Of a stretch of DNA of 64,000 bases, positions 45,739-55,870 are shown piece by piece (position 1 is the stretch's first letter; each line of letters opens with the position of its first letter). The DNA comes from Pseudofabraea citricarpa. Its lineage: Eukaryota > Ascomycota > Leotiomycetes > Helotiales > Dermateaceae. The stretch covers positions 124,001-188,000 of the forward strand of contig JAPWGK010000033.1 in NCBI GenBank assembly GCA_029641185.1. The letters run 5' to 3'. The notes beneath the pieces were generated by a model that worked only from the letters and a program-made list of their open reading frames with translations, was not told the DNA's origin and ran no database searches. The position numbers and the translations under genes were made by a program.

Positions 45739-47137
45739 GATTGCGAGAAAGATGCTTCTCTGAAGGCAGTCGATGGAACAATGTCGTGTTCGGGTCGAGG
45801 AGCGGAGGTGAAAAAAGCAGGATGAGGGGGGTGGATGAGAAAGGGAATGGCGAGGATATATTTACGCGTCGGCAGATGCCAGGCGCAGGGAGAAGCGCGG
45901 ACGATGCTGGGGAAGGAGCAGGGATGCGAAAACAGCCTCCCAATTTCAGGATTTTCGAGCTTAACGACGGCGGTAATGACGTGAGATTGCAGGAGAGAGG
46001 TCGCCACCCCTGCGGATAGGGGTCCTACTCGTAGAGGGATTCCTCTTTGGGCTCGATGAAGTGGATGAATCCTGTTTTGGGCCGAGTCGAGAGTTGAAAG
46101 AAGAGGGGATCGAGCGATGAAATACGGGCGATGGTGCTCAGAACTTGGAATGGGGTCAGACGGGTGTGCTGTGGTTTCTGGAGATTCTGGAGATGAGCAC
46201 TATGTGGAACACGGACAGCGTTGTGTGTGTGTGTGAGTGTGTGACAGCGTGGGGGGATGTAGTGAGTGGTGAGTGGTGTGTGGTAACAAGTAACAGTTAA
46301 CAGGTAACAAGACAAGTCATCAATCATCAGCCATCTACCTCAGCCGAGCCGTGATTCTGCCAGAGTGTTCCAAGACCGACTTGTGGACGAAGATACTTTA
46401 TATGAATATGAGTGGAAAGAGGAACTTCTGTGTTATCGCCTGGAATCGTGGATAAGGAAGGTAGGCGAAACATTCCCCAGCGTCTACAGGCTGTCATCAT
46501 TGGCCCCGGCAGTGCAATCGGGGGTCATTACAGGTCATGTCCAGCTGAAGTACAGTACTAACCACAACCTAATCCTGCCCTGCCTGCCAGAGTTTCATCT
46601 TCCTGCCAGGCCAACCTGGTGATTCGAAGCGCTGGCCCAATTCTCCAATTCTCATCCTATGCGAGCGCCCCGAACACAGCCCTGTGAGTGTGAGCTTGGA
46701 TTGAGTTGGCTTCTAGCCTCTGCAACTCACTGCCTCTTCCCTCTGGCCTGGCCTGGCCTGGCTATGCTCGCCAATCTGGATCTACAGTACTGCACCGGTA
46801 TCTATTCTGGACAGAGTTGTCGTCCAAACAGAGTTCTTTCACCCTCCCCCTCTGCGGCTCGGCGCGCCCGTCAGAAACCCATCTCAACCATCAATCACTC
46901 CACTCGCTGATGGTGGTGCTACTCGGACCTTGCGCTACTTACCATAGGGAAGCTGGCTAAGCTCTGAGGCGAATGAATGGATGGACGATCCGTCACACAC
47001 ACAAGAGAGCCATCATGTCATCATGATCGTTGTATCTACTCAGAGCACCCGTAGATTGAGTACATTTCCTGATTAAACTCCTATAAACGCTCCCTTTCCA
47101 TTTTCCCTGAGCCCAGATCCACCCAACCGAAGTTAAA
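45739..47137. other. 1.4-kb intergenic region
   Basis: Promoter of the channel gene and 3' flank of the phosphatase gene. It contains a (GT)n run at 46221-46242 and (GGCCT)n-like repeats at 46745-46765. Short frames across it have no domain. Nothing is supported. Confidence 0.5.
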
Positions 47138-48550
47138 TCACAGGAAATAATCGGCAACGGGTTTCTTCGCCGGCATGCCTCGAGAGTCTTGTGGTGCCGC
47201 TTGAAACACGCGATACCGTCTTGCTGGGCCCGGCAATCTCTCACTCGTATCCCTTGGGCCAACACCGTTACTGCGTCCTACGTCGCCGTTGCTGCGCTGT
47301 TGCATGGTCCCGTCCTCTCCCAGCTCCAAGATGGCAGCAACATTACCACATCGGTAGCAGTAATTCGGAGCCGACCAGACCGTCACAATGCTGTTGTCGA
47401 ACATCTCTTTGAACCCTTCCATAACCAGCTGGTGTGCACGCGCTATCATAGATAGGTCATTGTTATGGTTAAACACCTTTACGATATCGGCGCCAAACAA
47501 GAACCCTGCTCCTCGGGGTGACAAACCCCAGCCTTCAATCTCGTCGGGGTCAGACCATAACAGATCACACATGGCACCTTCGTGGGGAACTTCTTGTTTT
47601 CGATCAATCAGCCGAATCTTGTCCACGGCGTCGATTAGTGGTGATAGACCACCGTGTACGCAGAGAATGGCACCTCCAGCGTTACCCGAGCTGCCTGAAC
47701 TCGACCCAGAAGCGCCAGAACCCGGGGCACCAGTTTTTGTGGGAGATTCGCTCTTGCGTTGAATTACGTTATTCGCCTGTCCTTTCTTTCGCGGGAAGCG
47801 GTGCAAGATATCGCCTTCTGCGTTCAGCACTTCTATCTCCGTATCGGCTTCCATATATTCTTGGGTACTTGTGAGATTGTTAGATTTGGACAAAGTGCCC
47901 GTCGATGTCTCGTTTGCGGGTTGTAAACTGCTCGATGCTCCAAGAACTATTGCGCCAAGGGCTAAATAATCAAACACTTCGCAGCAGTATCGCCAAACAT
48001 TCGCGGAGCCGTATTTGCGTAGACATTCATCGTAGAAGCCATAAACTGTCGTGATTTGCCGAGATTCGTGGTTTCCGCGAATCAGGGTCATGCGGTCAGG
48101 GTATCGTACTTTCAGACAAAGGAGGAGGAGGAATGATTCGAGAGAGTAGAAACCGCGGTCAACGAAGTCACCTAGATTCTGTTAGTCGGTGCAGGATCAA
48201 AAGATAGGGAAACAAACCCATAAATAGATAATTGGTATCTGGCACATCACCTCCTACTCGAAAAAGTTCCATCAGATCATGAAATTGGCCGTGTATATCT
48301 CCACAAATCTAAATCCTCGTCAGATGAATCACCCAAGTTTTGCCAGGAACCTTACAGTTACAGGCGCAGTCACTGTCACAACATTCCCCTCCTCGATCAA
48401 CAGCTCTCTCGCCTTGTGACACAGTTCTCGTACTTGGGACTCCGGTATAGGCCGGCAGGCTCTTAATTGTGCAATTGCTCTAGAGACAGGTATTAGAAGA
48501 GCTTATAACCTCGGACCGGCGCCACCTTACTTATCCAAATCCTTGACCAT
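47138..48550 (-). CDS. PP4-type (PP2A-like) serine/threonine phosphatase catalytic subunit with a long insert
   Basis: Four exons, 48550-48531, 48479-48356, 48308-48218 and 48171-47138, give 422 aa; introns are 46-51 bp. Metal and phosphate motifs are GDIHG at 51-55, GDFVDRG at 79-85, RGNHE at 110-114, then [20 protein letters not shown] and [11 protein letters not shown]. The C-terminus [11 protein letters not shown] matches PP4c (PPP4C) and keeps the carboxymethylated Leu motif. Between [10 protein letters not shown] and AILCVHGG a Ser/Thr/Gly-rich insert of about 90 residues (roughly 155-245) replaces the two-residue turn of animal PP4c. It is placed before the catalytic His loop and does not touch the motifs. 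Filamentous-fungal genes of this type are annotated Ppg1 or Pph3. A role in DNA-damage, morphogenesis or wall-integrity signalling is inferred from the family. Confidence 0.9.
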
Positions 48551-49199
48551 CTTGACCTCGCAGAGCTATCACAGCTCACGTAGGCACGAAGCCGCTTTGG
48601 GTACTTCTATAGCCCCTCCTCTAGTGGTCTAAACCTGTCTACCCTTTCACACTCACGGAAGGCTATGGGCGCATTCGAGAGGAGTGGCGCAAACAGGACG
48701 AAAGAAATTCTCGTTGACGGTCGTAAATTCGTTAATGCTCGACGGGAACGGGAGCCAGCAGAACAAGGCGATGATGTGATGCGAGACGAAGCCTTGGGCG
48801 TGTTCTGCGCGGGGGGTTCGAGGAATCCGGGGTTGTCTTGCCTGGGCAGATGATGTCGAGATCTTTCGCAAGCTCCCCCAGCCGCGTGAAGTTGATAGCA
48901 GACGCGCTAAAAAGTCGAGCCTCGGGAGCTAGCACGTGCTAGCCTTAGCCTGAGCCTGGCCTGGTGATCCCCTAACCCGCTATTTTCAGGACCTTCCACT
49001 GTACCGTCCGTAGCAGCCCCCGACCTCGCCGACCACAACCCTATGACGCTCCCTCTGCGTGCCGTGCAATAAAAGGTAAGGCCTCTCTCACGCTCAATTG
49101 GGATTCAGGAATCGCGGCAGCTAATCTATCTCAGCACCCGATCCTGTCTTTTCTCTTCCCTCTCTAGCCAAGGGAGGTCCTCGCTCGCACGGAAAAATC
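48551..49199. promoter_or_regulatory. divergent promoter region with a 5' UTR intron
   Basis: 650 bp separate the PP4-type gene (-) and the small membrane protein gene (+). A canonical intron is visible at 49076-49134 (GTAAGG donor, GCTAAT branch site, CTCAG acceptor, 59 bp) in the plus-strand leader, ending 65 bp before ATG 49200. No ORF in the gap is convincing. Confidence 0.55.
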
Positions 49200-49550
49200 A
49201 TGCCACCTCATCTTCATCCTCGGTCGCGCTTCACCTCCTCCCTTTTCGCTACTACGGTCTTTGCCAGTTTCTTTGTCGTTGCCTTACCACATGCCTTGCC
49301 GTGCCCGGCACCGCGGGTAGCTTATGCAGATGGAGAAATGCCAGGTGGGACACCCAGGAGGCGGAGGCGCAGGAAGCAGGTCGAGCCATTGAAGGACGAG
49401 GACAGCAGTGACGCAGGCGAAGAACTAGAGACAATCGAAACGAGGTCGAAGAGGGAATGTCCCGTGCCGAAACCAGGTGGACTCGTGGGAACAATACTGG
49501 GGTTTAAGGAGTCAAGTGCGGATGATGGACATAGGAAAGGTCCGCCATGA
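49200..49550 (+). CDS. small single-pass membrane protein, conserved-looking (116 aa), unknown function
   Basis: ATG 49200 sits in AAAATCATGCC and follows a spliced leader (intron 49076-49134). Residues 8-32 are a hydrophobic helix (SRFTSSLFATTVFASFFVVALPH) after a short basic lead, which could be a membrane anchor or mitochondrial signal-anchor. After a CPAPRVAYADGEM segment there is a strong RRRRRR run, then an acidic Glu/Asp-rich helix and a C-terminal ECPVPKPGGLVGTILGF motif. This last block reads as a conserved peptide, so the gene is probably real. I do not recognise the family; a small mitochondrial inner-membrane factor is a guess. Confidence 0.7.
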   Translation: MPPHLHPRSRFTSSLFATTVFASFFVVALPHALPCPAPRVAYADGEMPGGTPRRRRRRKQVEPLKDEDSSDAGEELETIETRSKRECPVPKPGGLVGTILGFKESSADDGHRKGPP

Positions 49551-50560
49551 AGACGTGAACAGAAGGAATGGAATCGATCTGTATATTCACATGTACCAAA
49601 TGTACATATATGACCAGTATTGGGTTTTCGTGGCCTCATTCTGGGATCCTAGATGCATGAAGCAGCACAGGTTCAGGGTGTTCTGCTGCAACTCCACGCC
49701 ATGAACTGTCTCCTACAGACAGTGATAATCGAAGAAGATACCCGAGTTTAGGCTAGGGGCCACTATTTCAGTGCTTTGTGCAGCTTCTCTTGTTGGCAAT
49801 GAGCAGGAACACCGGGTAGGAGGAAAACGCGCCACAGCGACACTATGCTCGCTCAGCGACTGTCAATGGAACATGGCCTAAAAAATAACTACAGCCATCG
49901 ACTCCATAACCTCTTCCAAGTCTTGCGACAGCAGAACATACGGAGTATGTAACATTGTTGATGATAGTGCCCAAACTTTTTTTTTCTTCAGCTCCTTCAG
50001 CGACTGATAATGCATTAAACGTGATTGGTCGCTTGCCAGTCTGCTTATTAATGCACTCTCTCCTGCTCCACCGAATACATTTAGCAGCATTGCATAGAAG
50101 GCACATAACATGAATTGATTTGTTAATTAGCAGGTTGTGTTCCGTAAATATCAAAAGGTTTAACATGGCGGAGGAAGACAACCAGTCTATTATCGTCTTC
50201 CTCGAATAGCGGTACCCGTTACAAGCTCCCTTCTCTTGTCAAAGGATTAAGCTGCCCAAACAAAGACCAGTTAATCTTAAACAAATCACATTCCAGTCTA
50301 CTTACTCAACATACAGAAGAATATCGAAGTTCAAAGTAACAACGCTGGATTGGCTCATCATGTGAACTCCTTTTTGAGAGACGCGTGATATATAAGGTTG
50401 ACACTCGACTATCCTCTGCCGAGAAGGATAGATAACGAACTGATGATATTTATAATCGAGAAAAGAAGAAGAAAAAGGAAAGAGAGCGTCAGCAGCTCTA
50501 TCATAATAAAAACCACATACGTACGGTAACTTCTATCAGAGAATTCCAGAAGTAGGAGAC
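49551..50560. other. intergenic region
   Basis: 3' flank of the small membrane-protein gene and downstream flank of the 5S gene. The frame 49843-50181 (-) is low-complexity. No gene is seen. Confidence 0.5.
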
Positions 50561-50576
50561 AAAACAAAAACAAAAA
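50561..50576 (-). terminator. Pol III T-run terminator of the 5S gene
   Basis: On the minus strand, just after the 5S 3' end, the sequence reads TCTTTTTGTTTTTG. The first five-T run lies at 50572-50576, the usual RNA polymerase III stop. Confidence 0.75.
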
Positions 50577-50580
50577 GATA

Positions 50581-50699
50581 ACATACAACAGTAGGTATTC
50601 GCTGGTGGTCACCCACCCAACTACTAATCTACCGATCTGAGGCTTGTGTATGGCAGAGCGGACGGGATGCCCAATTCTCCTCAGTCTGTGGTCGTATGT
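50581..50699 (-). rRNA. 5S ribosomal RNA, single dispersed copy
   Basis: Minus-strand sequence of 119 nt begins ACATACGACCAC and ends ACTGTTGTATGT, so the two ends pair as helix I. Inside are CATCCCGTCCGCTC (loop C region) and TAGTTGGGTGGGTGACCACC, both universal fungal 5S landmarks. The helix II/III bases CTGAGG and CCTCAG are exactly complementary, although they differ from common fungal 5S sequences, so pairing is kept. Filamentous ascomycetes carry 5S genes scattered singly rather than inside the rDNA repeat. It is flanked by a TATA element and a T-run, so it looks functional rather than a pseudogene. Confidence 0.93.
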
Positions 50700-50721
50700 G
50701 TCTGTTTCTTTCTAATACGAG

Positions 50722-50728
50722 ATTATAT
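50722..50728 (-). promoter_or_regulatory. TATA element of the 5S gene
   Basis: TATATAA on the minus strand at positions -29 to -23 relative to the 5S start at 50699. A TATA box at this distance is required by 5S genes in Neurospora crassa, which supports the 5S call. Confidence 0.75.
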
Positions 50729-51301
50729 ACCCACGCGCTCTGTGGAACAGCACCCTTCACAATTACCAAATGTTTCTTCGTTTACATACATTTAGAATGT
50801 TTCGATGAGAGAACAAGGCATGACGGATCGATCACGCATTAGGAAAACCTGGGAGTTTTTAACTGTATCTCTGCAGGTAAGTCCTACGGCATTAGAAGGC
50901 TAAAAAAGGAGAACTCGCTTGTTGCCTCGGTGTTAAGCGAGCGTACCCAATGCTACTCACTCTGTTGCCAATGTCCAGTTCGTTAACGATTAGTATGAGC
51001 GTGTGGATTTTGTACAAGTCTCGTCAGAATCTTATTCGGATGAGTCATGCTAATTCAAGACCAATGTGTTGTATACATAGGAGATGGTATTACTACCATC
51101 AAGCACCCAATCAGATGAATGACCAAGTGATCTCTAAGGAAGGATAGCCAAACGAAACAAAAGAAAGACCAAGAGCAGTGCTACTAATACACCACAATTC
51201 CAGCGAGGTCCCATTCCAAGAATTGAACGTAAGTAAATCCCCTCAGCCCTCCTGCTACCAACCAATAACCTGCCTCCATCACTCTCCTCGACGACACAGC
51301 C
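50729..51301. other. intergenic region
   Basis: 573 bp between the 5S promoter and the 3' end of the 1,074-aa gene. Short frames only; nothing is supported. Confidence 0.5.
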
Positions 51302-54300
51302 TCAGAGCTCACAAAATAAACGATTGTTATGATCTGACTGCGCTGGAAGGAACGGCTGCCCGAGTTCCCTCCTTGAAATATGAAGCTCCATCCGCCTAAT
51401 CTCGAGGGGGGTAAACACGGTTCTCCACGCACGTCTCGAGACTTGATTCTCATGCTCGATCATAGCCGCGAGCTCCGGGTCGATATTTGCCGGGGGAGGG
51501 ATATATCTGAGGAGGCCATCCTCGTAAGTGCCAAAGACCTCAGACTCACAATGGTCCCAGTCCCGGAAGCCATACAGCGTGGCGACGAAGTCCTTGTAGG
51601 AGCGTACGCTGGGCCGCCGCTGCACACTGGCCTCGGCCGCGAAGAAAGGTCGGCGGGAAGCGATGATTTTTTTCAGGAGGGCCGCGTTGGGCTCCGTGAT
51701 CTGCTGCTTGTTCTTGGCCAGTACCTCTGCGAAGTCCTGGTACCCACACTGCTGTGCGCGCGTATCCTGGAAGCTTTCGACCGGCACTCCTTTCACCTGG
51801 GCCTGGTCTTCCCAGTATCCCACTCCGTACGTCAGCTGCTGCATGATGTCTGTTGGTAGTGTTGCTTTATCCTTCACCACGACGCCCAGCGTTTTAACCA
51901 TCCTGTCCCAGTTCTTGTAGCGGTTTTGTGTAGCTAGCAAGTTTCGGAAGCCTATAATGTCCATGCCTAGATCTGCAGCGTACTGTGCTTGGGTACTAAG
52001 CCCAGCAAGAATATGATCCTTCAACTTCTGCTGTGCTCGAGTGAGTTCTGCTTTATTTTTGACGAGTATCTTCTTCGCGTTTCTTTGGTACAACCCATCA
52101 ATGTTTTTAACATCAATACCTGTCTGACGGACAAGGTCATTCCAGTTCTTATACTGATAATTTAGAGCTACTATGTCTTTATAGTCTTCTAGTGTTACCC
52201 CCATCATCCCTGGACCGTCCACAAAATCGTATTGCTTCTGAGATTCGATCTCGTGTTTGGCATTTTGATTATGCCGCTGCTGGTTGTGTTTTTTGACAAT
52301 ATCTTGAATTAAGTCAGGTGTGAGGGGTGTGAGCGGTAATAGTGGTGTTCCTGGCGTCCCTGGTGCTGGTGTTGCTAGTACTGGGACATTGCCTGAGTTT
52401 GGATCGCTAGTGGCTGGTGGAGTAGGTAGTACTGATGATTTTTTCTGAGTTCTCTTTCGTTTCTTAGGATTATTTGGATTTGCTGGATTGTTAGGGTCAG
52501 AGCCCGATGCATCTTGAGCTTGCATAGCGAATGGCCTTTCCTGAAACCGGTTTGGCTTCATGGGATAGATTTCATCATTGAAATCTTGTCGCCTCTTGTT
52601 GAATAGTAATTGACGAGCGAACGTAAGAGCATTCCCATCGGCATTAGAACCACCTTAAGAGTCAATCAGTTTCACTACTCTACTAAGCTGTTACAGTAAA
52701 ACAAAGAATAATAGTAATCCAAGAACACCAAGCTCAGAAAGACGTACCACGTAAGTGAAGGGCCTCATCCGTCCTGGCTTGCTCCTTCCAAGCTGCCCAT
52801 GCTGGGTCTAACTCCTCAGAATGGTCCGCTATCTTCTCCATCTTCTCTTTTATCATGCTTCTCCAAACAGATCTCCGACTTCTTCTAATATTTTTCCAAC
52901 TCGGATCGTCGTTCCTTTTGGTAGTCCATGCCTCGTTGATGGTTTCGTAATCAATTTGACCAGTTTCCATTCCTTTATTGCGACCCATGGAACCCCACCA
53001 GAACACCACACTACCACCAGGACACTCGATTATTGCAAATTCTGGCAAAGGGCCCGCTACCTGCCCTTTCTTGATCTCCAAGCCGTTGACAATCAGTGTC
53101 CTCCCGTCCAAATTTGTAACAAAGTATTGGGCGTGATGATGGTCATCTCTCTCCAACTCGTGGGCCCACAATCTCGTGTTGGAATATTCGCTACCCAGGG
53201 GATCATTTTTTAAATCGCTCCTGTCAATCTGACAGCGTAGTTTTTGCTCGGTGGGGTTAATATACCAGGGGTCACCAGGAGACATCTTTGGAATGTTCAA
53301 GGGAGCAACCGACTTGAACTTCTTAAAATTTGACGCTGCCAAGAGGCGTTTTGCGGCAGCTGTTCCCTCAAGGTGAGTGTTGAGATACTGTGGTTGTATT
53401 TCTTCGCTGACTTTGAGCTTTTCAACGCGACGAATGTTCAGCGGAAAGTACGCTGGAGTTCCCTCAATCTCTAATTCATCCGTAACAGTACGGTACGCAC
53501 GCTGCACGATGCGATCAATAGGCACCGAGTCCGGATCCTCCGAAAATGGTTTGGATGGAATATTGAATACCGTGTTGGTCACCCCATCCCACATTCGCAT
53601 CCTCTGCGTTTCTAATATCGATGTCCCATTTATCTGGCGTTCGGAGAAGCCATATCTCTCAATAGACCGCAGCACCTACGGGATAAGGTCAGACCTGCCA
53701 AGTTTATAGGAATCCATGACTTACAGGTGTAGGCATAGTGGAACAATCATATCCACTATGGAGCGCAAATTCATCAAGGTCCGGATAGTCTTTGTACTCT
53801 CCTTGGTGTGTAAGACGCTCCGTCTGTATGTCCCACTTAAACCTCGGTCTAGTCTCGCCAGATATCACTGGCATCCAAACGGTGTTATCAAGAGGATCGT
53901 ACCAGTTTGCGCCATCTGGAACAGTTGCTATATCGGGCTCGGGAATGACCCATTTGATTCCGTGCATACCGGGTCCTTTCGCTCGAATTGCATCTTTCAG
54001 AGTTTGAGCAATTCCTTGAAACCAATGATTCACAGGATATTCATCTTCAGAGTCTGGATGAGATGTAATGTCAGGCTCGGCTGAATCAGCGTTGGTGCCT
54101 CGCCGTCTTCTAAGCTGCTGTTTCTCTGCGGCGAGCAATTCTTTGCCAATTTCTTTGGGGTCTAGACGACCTTCAATGTAGTAGTCATTCCATAAATCGA
54201 AAGCCATCTTCCAAGCATCCCAAATGTTCTTGCCATTTCCCAAAGCCTTTGGGCCTGTGCCAGTCCAACCCGATAAGCCGTTATAGCCTATAGATTCTCC

Positions 54301-54669
54301 CTGACCACAATCTAAAAAGCCGCTGCCACTGCCTCCATACACATGGTCACCATAGCCGACCAAGTGGGTCTTTATACGTTCTACGTGTTCGGGATATAGA
54401 CCTGGTATAAAGGGTGATGGAATCCACGTAGTCGGTATAGCCAATGGTTCCACAGGTTGTTTGATAGTGGGTATTTCCTTTAGGGAGTCGAAATTCCATA
54501 TGGGTTGCGGCTTCTCTGGCTTTATTCCAAAGGCGTCTGTAAAGCTTGGGATCTGGAGCATGGAAGCAGTCCTGTTCGATGCCTGCCTGTACAGCTGCAT
54601 GAATCGATCGAGCGGAGCGCGATCTATATCCATCTGATCTGCATCATCTGTGTCCCTTGATTGAGCCAT
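51302..54669 (-). CDS. hypothetical protein, 1,074 aa, with four degenerate C-terminal repeats
   Basis: Exons 54669-53725, 53675-52748 and 52653-51302 (introns 49 and 94 bp) join with exact frame closure. Residues 1-315 hold a Trp/Pro-rich segment with GYGDHVYGGSGSGFLDCGQG. Residues 316-625 contain a beta-rich stretch, HHAQYFVTNLDGRTLIVNGLEI then IECPGGSVVFWWGS, loosely like an FHA-type sandwich; that resemblance is weak. Residues about 670-740 are low-complexity Pro/Thr/Asn with a basic NPKKRKRTQKK that could be an NLS. From about 770 to 1010 four repeats are evident, each with an aromatic-rich core like YKNWNDLVRQTG, YKNWDRMVKTLG, YQDFAEVLAKNK, FRDWDHCESEVFG. Repeat-internal helices suggest a solenoid or small DNA-binding helical units. 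I do not recognise the family. Confidence 0.75.
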
Positions 54670-54991
54670 GAGTAACTATTAAGAGGGTTTATAAGACGCG
54701 AATCTTGCGGTGTAGCTGAGCCTCAGACCAGGTGAGATAAATTCAAAAAACCTTAGAGTGTGAAGTCTTCCTGGACAGCAAGTACTGTGAAAGTATGATC
54801 TCTTGTGAAGGACGAAAGTGCTGACAATATTGTTTCCTGGAATGAAAGCCAATATGGGAAGATCAACAATGGCATTAAAGCTGGAAATGCATCAGAGAGG
54901 AATGCGAGATGAGACACAAGATCACCTGCAGCATCTGGAATGATCTTGATGTGGAAAGACTTGGGTTATGGCTGAGACCACACATTTATTG
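54670..54991. other. short intergenic region
   Basis: 322 bp: promoter of the 1,074-aa gene and 3' end of the bZIP gene, both transcribed leftward. No gene is seen. Confidence 0.55.
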
Positions 54992-55870
54992 TTATAATCC
55001 AGTATATCGATCCATGACATTGAAAACAAGCTGGTTGTCCACTTCACAATCTATGTCTGGCATACAGCCCAGCTCTGATCTCACGGTTTGTGGATCAGCC
55101 CCGGCCATGGTTGTAATCATATCTGTAGCAAACACGCAACTATTGTAGTTTGTCGAGCTTACCGCCGGCATATACATGGAAGCGACCTGAGCTTGGTTGT
55201 GGTCTGGCATGCTAAATGAGACGGCATTCGAAAAGGATAGCTGAGGATCGTAGTCATATTGCGAGGCATGCCTGCCAAGGTAAGGGCTTGGGTTGCGTGC
55301 TAATACGGCAGAACCCAGGCCTTGCGGGAGGGTTGGCATGGATTGTGCAGAGCCAGGTCTTATGTTGATGCTGCTTGCTGTGCTACTCGGGGTCATGAAC
55401 TGTTGCGCCCCGTTATCTTTGCTCGAGAGTCGCTGGTGTCCCGGTTTGTCCCATGATGATTGTACTGTGCCACCACTCACGGAGCTGCTCCGGCTGGTTG
55501 CACTCCTCTCCATCGTGGGCATCGGCACAGATCGAGTTGTACAGACATTCTTTCGTGTCGCAAGCAGATTCTCCAGGTTCTGTACTGCCGCTCCACCGTA
55601 TTGTCCCACCGCGAGATCATTGTTCTGTAGACACGAGTCGATATGATCCTCCCCCACGCCGTGTTGTGCCAGCAGCGCGCGCAGCTTTCTGTTCTCGTCG
55701 GCGACCTTCCTCGCGGCTATCTGGATTTCGGCCGATGCCTCAATGCCCTGGAGTTCACATTGTCGCAATCGGGCCTCGAGTTCTTGCAGGTACTCTTTCC
55801 TGCGGGCCCTCGATCGCCTTTGGTTGTCTCGAATGCGGGCCAAATTGGCCTTCTCCTGGGCGTTGGACAT
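54992..55870 (-). CDS. bZIP transcription factor
   Basis: A single exon of 292 aa from ATG 55870 (MSNAQEKANL); the frame runs further upstream but without conserved sequence. The basic region at about 9-27 is LARIRDNQRRSRARRKEY, with N16 and R24 in the N-x7-R signature. A leucine zipper follows (YLQELEARLRQCELQ and on to VADENRKLRALLAQHGV, about residues 27-75). The remainder is Ser/Thr/Gln/Pro-rich and disordered, a probable activation or regulatory region, with a short Cys-containing tail (SELGCMPDIDCEVDNQLV). Paired Cys residues in such a tail can sense redox, but here that is speculation. It acts in the nucleus as a dimer. A 2.3-kb upstream region is available for regulation. Confidence 0.9.
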   Translation of the reverse strand: MSNAQEKANLARIRDNQRRSRARRKEYLQELEARLRQCELQGIEASAEIQIAARKVADENRKLRALLAQHGVGEDHIDSCLQNNDLAVGQYGGAAVQNLENLLATRKNVCTTRSVPMPTMERSATSRSSSVSGGTVQSSWDKPGHQRLSSKDNGAQQFMTPSSTASSINIRPGSAQSMPTLPQGLGSAVLARNPSPYLGRHASQYDYDPQLSFSNAVSFSMPDHNQAQVASMYMPAVSSTNYNSCVFATDMITTMAGADPQTVRSELGCMPDIDCEVDNQLVFNVMDRYTGL

